Shown here one piece after another: positions 35,244 through 45,707 of a stretch of DNA of 64,000 bases. The translations under genes and the position numbers were made by a program. The notes below the pieces were generated by a model. It was not told the DNA's origin, ran no database searches, and was given only the letters and a program-made list of their open reading frames with translations. The stretch spans positions 2,294,001-2,358,000 of the forward strand of contig OX365948.1 in the NCBI GenBank assembly GCA_947247005.1, read 5' to 3'. Every line of letters begins with the position of its first letter. Positions within the stretch are counted from its first letter, which is position 1. The stretch comes from Spisula solida. Taxonomy: Eukaryota; Mollusca; Bivalvia; Venerida; Mactridae.

Positions 35244-36202
35244 CGTGGGTCATTCAATACATTCGTAGACTGTGTTAATCATTTTAACATCCGATGATAC
35301 AGAAAAAAAACTACATTACTTTAAACTACAGCCTTTCGGATACAAGTGCTGAAAATAATGCGTGAAATAATGCGTGAAACAACGCATATTTAAAGAAAAT
35401 AGGGCTAAAATATAAATATCACCATACCGGTACCACCACACACCGCAATTTATGATTTGACATTTTGGTGATTCTCAAATGGAAGCCCGAAATGAAATTA
35501 TGTTATTAACATTGAAATAAACATAAACATTCAAATTGTATATGATTTAACATATCTTCCACACTATTTTATGTAGTCTAAGTTAAGGATTAAGGCTTGG
35601 CATAATGGTTGTTGTATCTGCTGTGTTTTTCCAAGCCCCATGCACAATTCAATAGTCGTATGAATTTCCTCGCATAAAGAAATAGGCATTTTGACGTTAT
35701 TGAAAACGCGACTCGCCTTGATACAACAGTTTTAATTCCAACTTCGACGTCCAAATAACTTCATACTTTCATGAAACCCCAAGATAATATTTTTTAATAA
35801 TCTGGCAGAAACATAGGAATGTATCACAGGGTATTGACGCATATTATTTTATGCGTGTGCGACCGCCTTATAACTCATATACGAATATATATGAGTTATA
35901 AGGCGGTCGCACACGCATAAAATAATATGCGTCAATACCCTGTGGAATGTATATGAAAACTTAATCGGAATTTATAACTAGTTGAACAAATGAAAAAGGC
36001 ACGTTACGTCGGTCGGGGTGGTAACGCGTTTCCATGGTAAAACAATGGCTGATGACATGTTACTAGTTTGCACTATTGAAGATAATTTTGCATTGACTGT
36101 TGGTAATAAAGTGCTGTTTGTAATGTTATAAGAAATTATTGTTAAAACGCAATAATAATGAAATGAGAAACGATTGTCTACGAATATATTGAATGACCCT
36201 CG
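35244..36202. mobile_element. Mariner-like non-autonomous element (959 bp)
   Basis: Left end cgtgggtcattcaatacatt then cgtagac; the reverse complement of the right end is cgagggtcattcaatatatt then cgtagac, so 25 of 27 bases match. TA flanks both sides (35242-35243 and 36203-36204). The cgagggtcattcaa style end and TA duplication fit Tc1/mariner. No transposase frame is left, and a palindromic element is nested inside. Confidence 0.8.
35825..35944. mobile_element. Perfect palindromic MITE with 8-bp target duplication (hAT-like)
   Basis: Two 57-bp arms (35825-35881 and 35888-35944) are exact reverse complements around a six-base loop cgaata. The ends read cacagggtattgacgc. The direct repeat gaatgtat flanks both sides (35817-35824 and 35945-35952). 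An 8-bp duplication is typical of hAT-type transposases. Perfect arms and perfect duplication imply a recent insertion. Confidence 0.92.
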
Positions 36203-37086
36203 TATCTTACATACAGTTGGGTGGTGGATAATTGCGGAGAATTCTGCTTCCGGAGATGATATTATGATGACAAATGTTACAAAAACACCATGTATTATTT
36301 CAGTTTATTTCAGTTTATACATTTTATTCATTATACACTAACATAAAATACACAGATCAGATCAGAATGAATCAACGTCTCTCGAACATGTTAAGTATAT
36401 ATAACACTAAGTTTTGACCATGGATTCGTGTGTTGTCTAGCATTTTACCGGGAGTAAACAAACACCAACTTTCAGTACAAACATATAAAATGTAATGTAA
36501 CTAATATCTCACGTGTCATTGCTGTTGTTTGTGACAAATCGCTGGCTTGGAAGAATAATGGCGTGTGTACAAAAAATTCTATTTTGAGAAAACAAGAAAA
36601 AACTGACAACTGACTGAAAACTACTCTTTACGTAGGAAAAGCTTTTATTATTTCAATTTAGTCAACATGACCATTTCCGATTTTCATGATAATGGGTTCA
36701 TAAGTTGCTCAATGCGACGCAGATTCCAAATATATATGCGTTTTACAAGGTCCTAAGTAGCACTTAAGACCTTGTTGTTCTAAGCCAGGAAAGTGTCTAT
36801 ACTCTTACATTGATGTCATAAACTAAACTTTGTAAATTAATTTATACACATGTAGGTGTGAAAATCAAATTTCGCAGAATTTGGCAATAAAGGTACTCAT
36901 TGCAGTCGTATTTTCTCGTACTGAAAACGCTCAACAAATATTAAAAAGTTCACAGTATAGAAATACAATGAAATACTACTATTAAGTAAGTTTGACTGTT
37001 TTAAGGTTTACCGAATGTATGATCACAAAAATAGGTAATTGATCACAGACGTCTTCTGAAAACATAACACAAAAGCTTAAACTATG
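36203..37086. other. Gene-free stretch downstream of the DMRT gene
   Basis: AT-rich, presumably containing the DMRT 3' UTR on the minus strand. No other gene or clear repeat was seen. Confidence 0.4.
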
Positions 37087-37673
37087 TTATTGTTTAAAAT
37101 GCAACATTGTTTTGGGTTGTGATGGAAATGTATATGGGTATGATCCTGGAATTGTGAAGTTTGAAACAGTAGGTCGATGGTACGCAGGAAATAGTCCCCT
37201 TTGAAATATATCTGGTACAGTATACGAATAACAGTTCAATGCTGGACTGGTGACAGGTACATTAAATCGCACGGTTTCAAATGCAGATGGCACACTTTTT
37301 ATAGAGTCTAAATGCGCCGATACATAAGTTTGGGGCATCGCTAACGACGATTGTCCTGATTCTGATTCGAGTTTCTGTGTGGTAAATACTTGATCGATTG
37401 TTTGCACGACGTTTCCATGACAGGCGAACAAAATTAACTGTAACACGTGCCTCTTTATTGAAGGGAAAACTCGACCCAATAGCTCTATGGCTTTGTTGTT
37501 TTCTATGAGATATTCATCCGAACTTTGAGTAAATTGTTGAAATGATTCAGGTGTTGGTGACCCGGATGACGATGTGGTACTGTGTGGGGATATGGACCCT
37601 CGGCTGTCGGGGCTGGCTGTCGACTGTCGGAATGACTCCATTTCTTGGTCGCCTAATCGTGCTCGTTTGCTTG
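37087..37673 (-). CDS. DMRT transcription factor, exon 2 (DMA domain and C-terminus)
   Basis: Second coding exon of the gene starting at 38510. The acceptor on the minus strand is ctcatacag, placing the exon start at 37673. The first two bases (CA) complete a codon with the last base of exon 1 and give P-SKRARLGDQEMESF. A Ser-rich linker (STTSSSGSPTPESF) leads to a DMA domain at about residues 185-224 of the joined protein (AIELLGRVFPSIKRHVLQLI, then LFACHGNVVQTIDQVF). The tail is rich in Pro, Tyr and Phe and ends MLHFKQ-stop. DMA domains occur in the DMRT3/4/5 group and bind ubiquitin or mediate stability in some members. The ORF's ATG (37641) is internal to the exon and not the gene's start. 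Confidence 0.88.
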
Positions 37674-38128
37674 CTGTATGAGATAAAAGGAAATTATAGT
37701 TTACTAATTTAACGTTTGGTGCTTCCGGAAGTTTAAAAAGGAAAATAAAATTGTATAGCGTGGATGTGATACAAAATATTTAGATCTTATATTGTTACTA
37801 AGAATGAAAAGGGCGTATTTAGGGTTTGCCGTTTCCTTTCAAATGTGGCGCTATCACATTTTGCGACGCCGAGTAAACGAAAACTGTCTAGTGCTTGCAG
37901 TATCAACTATTCTAAATTCAATGTAGATACATTTGGTATTCATAAATATATGTAATATGTATTATAATCAACTCCATTTTTATCAATTTCAAACAAAAGA
38001 TAAAACAAAGTCTGAGAAAGTGATCTGTAAATAAATTAAACTTAAATAGTGAGTTGTTATAACACTAGTCTACTTGGAATTTGAAAAGCATGTCGTGAAG
38101 CCAATTATAAAGTAACAGGTAAACTTAC

Positions 38129-38510
38129 GATGCTGTTCACAGTCGCTGTCATCATCCCGAGGTCTCGTCATACTCGTTTGTTCATGAATCCCCGGGTAGT
38201 TCCTAACTGTTGTATCCTGACTACAAGCGTATCCCATGTCCAGTGCTCCAAATTCTTCCTGGGCTTGCTGTCTCCGCAGTGCCACCTGTGCCGCCATCAC
38301 GCGCTGACGTTCACATATTAATGTACACTTCACACAAACACAGTTCCTCCATCGACAGAAGCGTTTATGTCCCTTTAATGCGGAAACTACACCGTGATTT
38401 CGGCATCTTGCACACTTAGGTGTCCGTGGATAACGATCAAAACTTTTTATAAACATTGAGCCGGGTAAATTTACTGCTCTACTTTCAGACACATGTGACT
38501 CTTCAGCCAT
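38129..38510 (-). CDS. DMRT transcription factor, exon 1 (DM DNA-binding domain)
   Basis: Starts ATG at 38510 ([13 protein letters not shown]). The DM domain spans about residues 29-85: [20 protein letters not shown], then [38 protein letters not shown]. All zinc ligands are visible (C33, C36, H39, H48, C52, C57, C59, C62). The exon ends at 38129 with donor gtaagt, phase 1, and joins exon 2 at 37673; the joined frame is 969 nt, 322 residues. DM plus DMA and the [11 protein letters not shown] sequence fit the Dmrt4/5 (Dmrta) group or the bivalve Dmrt1-like lineage; I cannot tell them apart here. DMRT proteins bind DNA in the nucleus and act in gonad and neural development. The protein is short for a Dmrta, so a further exon or a derived paralogue is possible. 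Confidence 0.9.
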
Positions 38511-40299
38511 TGTATGAGATATTCGACTTAGTTATAGTCTTTCAAAATGCGGTCCTTTGCAGACTGAAGCCTATCTGTGAAATTATGGTATTTATATGCG
38601 TTCTAATAACTCTGTTAAGACAAATACCGCCCATTGAATGAAATACGAGCCTCCTTAAGGGATATGTCACACACAGACCGTACACGGCCCTAGTGAAACT
38701 CTAAACCACCTATTAACATGTCATTGGCATTGTTTTTATGTATATACGTTACCGTTCTATCAAAGGTGTAATTATCTGTCATAGATAAACTGTTTGTTAA
38801 CAGATTGAACGCACTAAGCATTATATCAATTACGAGTCGAATAATAATAATATAAACTTTTACAAAACTCTAACTTATGATACTGTGTCATGATGCCGTA
38901 CACTGAAGATATTAACATATTGGACATGGGACCTAGCACTCAAAAGTTACAGCAGAACACGAAAGACACAAAAATAACCCTTACCGATTACATGTTCAAG
39001 CATGAAAATAGACTAAAAAATCTAGAGTAGGAAGATGCTCTAGCTGTGTCACAGTTACATCCTCAAATAACAAAAACGTATTTTCATCAAGCAAGTCAAA
39101 TTCTACATCTTCCATTCTAAACTGTTCAATACACAAGCATATGCACTTGGTGTTGAAAGGCAATTTTTAAACGTGAAGGTTTAAGAATAAAAGTTTACCA
39201 ATGGAATGTCACCAATAAAAACACCCATGCACCAAAACACCTTGATTTAATTACATGAACGGTCAATTTCACTGGTTTTTAGGAGGCGTTTAAGCCTCTC
39301 ATTACTACCATTACTACCATTGCCCATTTCTTAATACAAAATTAACGGCCTTAAGCTGCTATGTGAATCCGCATTCAAGTAGTTCCAGAAACTGTCAACA
39401 TTCCCAATACTGCTACATATGTTTCTCCAAATGTTTAACTGATTTAAGCCAATCAGCAACATTTGTTTATTTTAAGATAAAAAATTATTCTGAAACTGTT
39501 CGTTAAATCGATTTTTTTTGCTAAAAAATCACTACACCAGCCGATACCGAACTTGTTTCATAATACGAAAATGACGTGTTCATCAAATGTCCCGGCTGTA
39601 AAGCTATTTTTAGAAACTTCCGACTACGGTCAAGTGATGGTTTTATCAATGAATCGTATACGGTCTGCAAAGTACTGTTATGCAATCATATGGTGTCGCT
39701 GTACTAGCTAGCCGCTTTCTATAGACTGTCTGACGCTGTGAGGGAAGTGATTACAAGACGGTACTGTAGACTCTGATAAATAGGCGCGTAGTATTATTTT
39801 AAAGCCACTTTTGATATACGCATTTAATACACGGATTACATATAAATTAATATGCACCTTTTAACAATTATTTAGATACCCAACATGCCTATATAGTCCC
39901 ATATGCCTATTTTGACATTCAAGACAAGATCGGCAGTAAGAAAACGAACATTAAACGTGTAAAGTCGGTTTAAGCTTTGGTAGCAGCAACCAGATCGCCT
40001 CATAGAAGTACTCTCAGTGCTTTGATTGTTTATTGTGTGTACTTTGTATTTATCACAGTATTCAGTAGGTGATAAATGCGCAAAATGTATCTGATAAACA
40101 AACATTGTTTAGCTTTGGTCGAAGTCAGATAGACCTTTCTTAGTGGTGGTAAATGAAAACAAACATCTCGCTGCGCTCGATGTTATTTTTCATATACAAC
40201 CCCTACTCATGTTCTATCCTATACATCTTCAGAGTACAGAAGGTCCTTCGACTTTTTTATAAGGAATTAAACTAGTTATAAGGTACTAAAAGATTAAAT
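38511..40299. other. Upstream region of the DMRT gene, no gene seen
   Basis: AT-rich sequence that should contain the DMRT promoter and 5' UTR on the minus strand. I could not identify a convincing TATA box or a start site. Short frames here match nothing I know. Confidence 0.35.
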
Positions 40300-40412
40300 C
40301 GTAATTTTAATATTGGTAATGCTTTGAAAATTTGTAAAATTGTAAATTGCATTGTATACTCCGTGTTGTTGTATCAACTTGGGTGAATAAAGTTCTGCTC
40401 TGTTCTGTTCTG
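40300..40412 (+). mobile_element. LINE 3' end fragment
   Basis: The sequence ends gggtgaataaagttctgctc followed by tgttctgttctgg, that is an AATAAA signal and a (TTCTG)-type tail. It is preceded by a low-complexity ttgtaaaattgtaaattgca stretch. This is the usual appearance of a short, heavily 5'-truncated LINE copy. Its coding part is absent. Confidence 0.55.
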
Positions 40413-41224
40413 GTGAAATTACGGACACGATATAAAATACAAATATATATGACTTTAAAATAAACCAGAACATTTTTTCTGGTTACCCATTGTAACAGTA
40501 CTTGATTAACGCCCCTTAAACCTTCCCATGATGCTTCACATTCTGGGGCGGTATTCACAAAGAATCTTAAGGTTTTCCTTAAGGTTTTCCTTATCCTTAA
40601 ATTATTTTCCTCAGATAAGGATAAGGAATTTCTTAACCTTAATGAATTCCTTATCTTCATTTAAGGAAATACTTACCTAAGGAATTCCTTACATATATGC
40701 AAATTATTATTTTCCCTTAAGGGTATCCTTAAACTCGTTGCCAGGCAAACTAGGTATTTCCCGTTCTTAAAATAGTAACGGAAGTTGAAATTGACGCGCA
40801 CTTTCGTTAATTGTCAAACAGTCTGTTGTTATTATGGACGTTTTTAACCTTTTTGTCGCTACGGGCAGCTATTTTTGGGTGATCAATGCTATAAAGATTA
40901 TCATATGATTAATTGTGAATACATACGGCAGTTTTCACACTCATATTGTGAAGTTTTCGCGTAGAATTACGTGCGCAGAGTAACTTGACCAGTGTTCGGA
41001 TAGCGCTGTGTTTGGTTAATCTGTAGGACTAAAGTACGGTAGATTTCTACCCTGTGAATGTTATTAAATTTACAGTAAATTACTACTAGATCTATTTGAA
41101 AACTTCTTTTTTTCATACTAAATTCCGATCTATTGAATAAAAGACGTTTGTTCTATGTATCATGACAGCTAGAATTCTAGTAGGCCTACATGTAGATCCA
41201 ATCTCTGTCCATTTTAAACAAGCC

Positions 41225-41430
41225 AATGCACTTATCAATGTTTCCCCTAGAAGGGGGGGGTGCACGGGGAATTAGACATAGAGACTTTCCCGATGCACGG
41301 GAATTTGATAAACCCTGTCGTCACATGTAGCGGGAATTAGACTTGGCCCGTATTTTATGGACGGGTACACGTAGGAATTACCCTATATACCCCCCCCCCC
41401 CCTCTGGGAGAAAACGAAGACAAGTGCATA
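41225..41430. repeat. Short foldback element with G/C homopolymer arms
   Basis: The left arm atgcacttatcaatgttt then cccctagaagggggggg is mirrored by the right arm cccccccccccctctgggag then aaaacgaagacaagtgcat. The arms are about 40 bp and imperfect. The ~120-bp interior repeats cgggaat words. The homopolymer runs may be inexact in length. Confidence 0.6.
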
Positions 41431-42239
41431 ATTCAATGCCAATGGTGCCAATGTTAAGTATTGTTATGGATCGATCAACACACCAATAAAAAGTAAATAA
41501 GTAGATGTAAAGATATTTGTGCTGAAACACACATTTGTCAGTTGTTGAGCAAGCTGCCGGATAATTCAACTTTTCCAAGGCTAATATGTTTACCAGTCAC
41601 ACATGTACAATCAAAATCTGTCTGCACACAATGAAATGGTCCTCCCATCAGAACATTACCGATGAAATCATTTAAATAAAACTTTAAGTATCATCAGATG
41701 TGGGTGTCGCTAATTCAGACACCTACGTGAATTTATGCCACAAGGGCTATTTTCTATTCGCTCAATGCAATACCCGTATATAATGAACACACAAAGCATC
41801 ATAATTTTGTCGGACTACATGCGCTCCAACAGTCAGGGGCATAGCCAGCGATACGGACGTGCGCACATGCGTAACATTGATTTGAAAAGTAAAATATGGC
41901 CAAATTTCCATGAGGGCCCAAAACCATGCGTAGCATCAACTCAAGCCTGGTTATACGCCCCTGACAGGTTCAAATATCATAATGCATTCAAGTGCGTATA
42001 CAGTCACGATATACATGTATGTGCATGTATAGATCTATATTCTTCGTACATACACATATTGTGTCATTTGTGGGTCGACTGAACTGGTTATAATACACAA
42101 GTTCGACGGGAGGGGCTAAGTGTATGTTCATAGGGACCAAGAAAAAACCATTAGTCAGACCCCCTTGAGAAATTTTCAGAATGTGCGCATGTTGCAAATC
42201 GTTTATATGGCGATGTTCGTTTAGGTTCCAAGTATATGG

Positions 42240-42450
42240 TTGTATATTTTGTGATCCTTGCCTTTTTATTGACATTGGTGAGTGGTGTTATCCTTGCCTT
42301 TTTATTGACATTGGTGAGCGGTGTAATCCTTGCCTTTTTATTGACATAGCCATGATAGGCAAGTGGTGTAATCCTTGCCTTTTATAGTCATGATAGGCGA
42401 TTGGTGTAATCCTTCCCTTTTTATTGACAAAGGCGAGTGGTTTAATCCTT
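42240..42450. repeat. 36-bp tandem repeat, about 5 copies
   Basis: The unit tccttgcctttttattgaca followed by ttggtgagtggtgt(a/t)a recurs from 42253. The first three copies are close to identical; the later two carry an inserted tagccatgataggc or lack part of the unit. The associated short frames are by-products. Confidence 0.9.
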
Positions 42451-42499
42451 GTATTCAGCAGCTTGGCAGCTTGCAGCATAGGTTCGAATTCCACAATAT

Positions 42500-45400
42500 A
42501 TGCAAGCTATGATTATCATTACATGTATTGCAGTCTGAGTATATAGTCATAACCCGGCTAAAGCCATGTCTATTTTAAAAATACATGTAGATTTTTGTTC
42601 AAATCATGACTTTGTTCAACGAGGTTAAATATAATGAATATATGTGCTTCAGTTATCCAAGTGGGCCATTTTAATGCAAATGCTAAAGTTAAAATGTCAT
42701 CATTGAAATTTGGATGGATTAACTTGATGGATTTTCAAAACACTTGAAATCAACCATTATTCAATTAAGTGTTTCTTGGATCATATTTATTTCTTTTGTC
42801 TCACAACTTTCTGACATACATGTACCAATATTACAATAGTACAAGTATGTCAATCTGCAACTGGAAAACAATAAATGAAAATGTATATGAGGTTTGTCTT
42901 TATTTTCTATACCACAAAAACATGTGTTACACTTAATAGTGTATTATAAACAATGACATGAACTGAATTTTAATCATTTATTATATGAGAGACATAATAA
43001 CAAGAGCTTACAAAAAAGCAAATTCAAATTAGAAACAGGACATGACATGATGTGTTTCCAAAAAGTGATTTTTCACAAAGCCCTAACTTCTTTGTTACAT
43101 GGGAAAAAAGTAACCCAGACAACCAGCAAACATTGTGGAAATATTGTAACTTTGTTCAACCTTAACTAATGCACAACCTTTTTGATTTAGGGGCCATAAT
43201 GTAATTCACTGAATCTGGTAATATTTTTATCCACAACTGCATGCTTGTGTACTAAGTTCTTGCACAAAAAGCTGATTTTATATAATCAAAGGGTCATAAC
43301 TCTGCTAGATTACTGGTCACATCTAAACATTAAATCTATCATGCACAATGTGACTGTTATCACATGACTTTTTGATGAATTAAGTAAGACCATGTTAAGA
43401 CTTTCACACAACACGCATCTAAAATAGCAATTATCTTAATTAAGGGCAAACAGCCTGTTGTTAAACAGCAATCTTGACAGTGAAACTTGACAAGTGGACA
43501 TTTCTGGGAATCATCTAAGGTGTATGTCTCAAGATGGACAAAAGCAAATCTATAACACCAATCGCCATGAATGGGCACACAATGGATATTTAATAATTAA
43601 TACATTTTGTGCGAAAACTGAAATAACATTAAAAAAAGACATAAACTAACATAATTGTTTTTCTTATAAATTACTACCTGCAGCTAGATAATAAAAAGTC
43701 AAGCCTTTATCTAAAATGGAGAAAACTGTGTTGGAGAAGTTATATAAAATGCTGATCAAACCTGTCATCACTGCTATAACTTTAAATATTGCACAGATTT
43801 TAAAATAAAACTGTATACAAACCAAGTTAAATAAGACAAAAGCAAATAATAAGTCAAAATTTAACAAGAGCTATCACAGTATACAGCATTCTAGACAATT
43901 TGCAGCCGTTTATCTATAAGTGAAGTTTACAACAGATAAGTGTCTGTATATCTGTGTTAAAGACTATTGCTCAACAATATTTCAGCTATATACAGTGGCA
44001 GATTCACTTTAAATACCAGTTTTCCTGGACTGTCTCTCAGCCAGTACAAACAAGGAAACAGCAATTTCTCCACATGTGGAGGAAAATCAACACTGTTGTC
44101 AAATTTTCATGCACGTGTAATACCTGCTGGACTGGAATTGAACCCAGATTACCGGGTTACAAATCCAGCTCACCACCACTGGACCATAAATGCGGCTACA
44201 CTTTGTATGCAATTGAAATAATTAATACAACTACATCTTAACATAACAAGAACAGACAATTTTTCTCTTATGACTTTCCTTGTATCCGGGTTACTACCGG
44301 TTAGTATATGTGGATAATGGAGATGCATAAATTTTATAAGTGAAAAAAAGCCGATTATTCATGGTTTCAAAATAGCATGTGTATTTTCACTGTTTTACTT
44401 ACACAGTTTTAGATCATGTTCCATATTTTTCACATTTAATATAACTTTTTAATTTCAATGCGATTCATTTAATTAAAATTTCAACCAATCACAGTACCAT
44501 TTTAAGAGAATTGGAAGAATAAATTAACAGATCATGATCACATGCAATTAAAATATGCATTTGTTGCTGTGACACTCATGAATGAAAATCTTGATTTCTG
44601 TGATAACTTTGAGAAATAAAATTCCCATCTTACACCAAAACCAACAAATATGCACTACTTAATAGAGTTAATGACACTTTTATATTAATTACTATTTTAT
44701 TGTTTAATTATAGTAAGATCTGAATCAATTACAAAATAAATGAGGTGAAGAATAATTTGTCTCCCTTTTGTAACTGTTTATGAGTTCTCTGACTGCTTTC
44801 AGTTTGAATTTCACACAAGAAGTTCCAAGAAATGTTCACATCTTCTGAATGTTTTCTTCTGTCTTGATGAAACCATTTCTTGCCTTTTGGGCCACTTATC
44901 CACTTAGAATATGTGAAGTGGAACTTCTCTGACATCTGTGAATTGGTAGAAGTCATTTTACATGACCGAGATTGACTAGTTGATCGTATGTTTTCGGCAA
45001 TCTGTGGTTGTTTTCGTCATACTCAGTACCGCTGTCAAGTCCACAAGGCACAACACGTTAAACAATGATGGAATTTCCAGTAAAGCTAGCTGCCTGTTTA
45101 AGTTATTACAAAAGTTCCACACTAATCATTGCAGACACAAATCCAGTAAGCATGTGACCATTGTGTTTCGTTTCTGGACGGTTTTAGTGTCACTGAATCT
45201 ATACAGTACAGGAAACATTCACTGATTCAGGAAAGTAATTTGGAACTTCAAAACACAAGATGCTAAACTATCCCCGAGTCACCAGATAACTGCTGCGGTT
45301 TCTATGTAGGCCATGATCATAGTTTATCTTCACATACCTGTCCAAAGTAAAGTAGTCGTCAAACCAGTTGATTCAGCCACAGTAAACAACCTGCATCGCT

Positions 45401-45586
45401 TGTAAAGTGTTTTGTGATTTCAACTTTGACGAGGTTCGCGAAAATACATGACACTTTGGCTACGGTCCCTTCAAGCTGTCCAAACGCTCAATCTTGTCGT
45501 CCGGTGTGTGTTTATGCTGACAAATCATTGATCTACATCGTCCAAACTCTTCATTTAACAATTAATATGCTCATAGAGACTAGAAT
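42500..45586. other. Gene-free interior of the Harbinger-like element
   Basis: Very AT-rich. Open stretches at 43360-43578 (minus) and 44729-44956 (minus, starting MTSTNSQMSEKFHFTYSKWI) match no family I can name. They might be remnants of element-encoded exons, but I see no DDE or Myb/SANT signature. Confidence 0.35.
44127..44197 (-). repeat. tRNA-derived sequence (Thr-like)
   Basis: On the minus strand there is an A-box-like tatggtccagtggtgg, a loop tt-tgt-aa giving a UGU (Thr) anticodon, and a B-box-like gggttcaattcc. The stems pair poorly, so a tRNA pseudogene or a SINE head is more likely than a working tRNA. Confidence 0.5.
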
Positions 45587-45682
45587 TAACTAATAATTAA
45601 TCCTATGATACTTTCAGATAGCAGTCATCCTTTGAAGCTCAATAAACACTAGAACTAGAAGGAAGATATTATTATTTATTTA
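45587..45682 (+). repeat. 5' LTR with a 162-bp internal deletion
   Basis: It starts taactaataattaatcctat and ends tattattatttattta, both identical to the ends of the 3' LTR. The middle is missing: tcatccttt occurs twice in the 3' LTR (50860 and 51022, 162 bp apart) and only once here. The loss is the expected result of deletion between direct repeats and probably removes promoter sequence. The terminal bases are ta...ta rather than the usual tg...ca. Confidence 0.88.
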
Positions 45683-45707
45683 TGACTGCTAACCAATACT
45701 AACCAGC

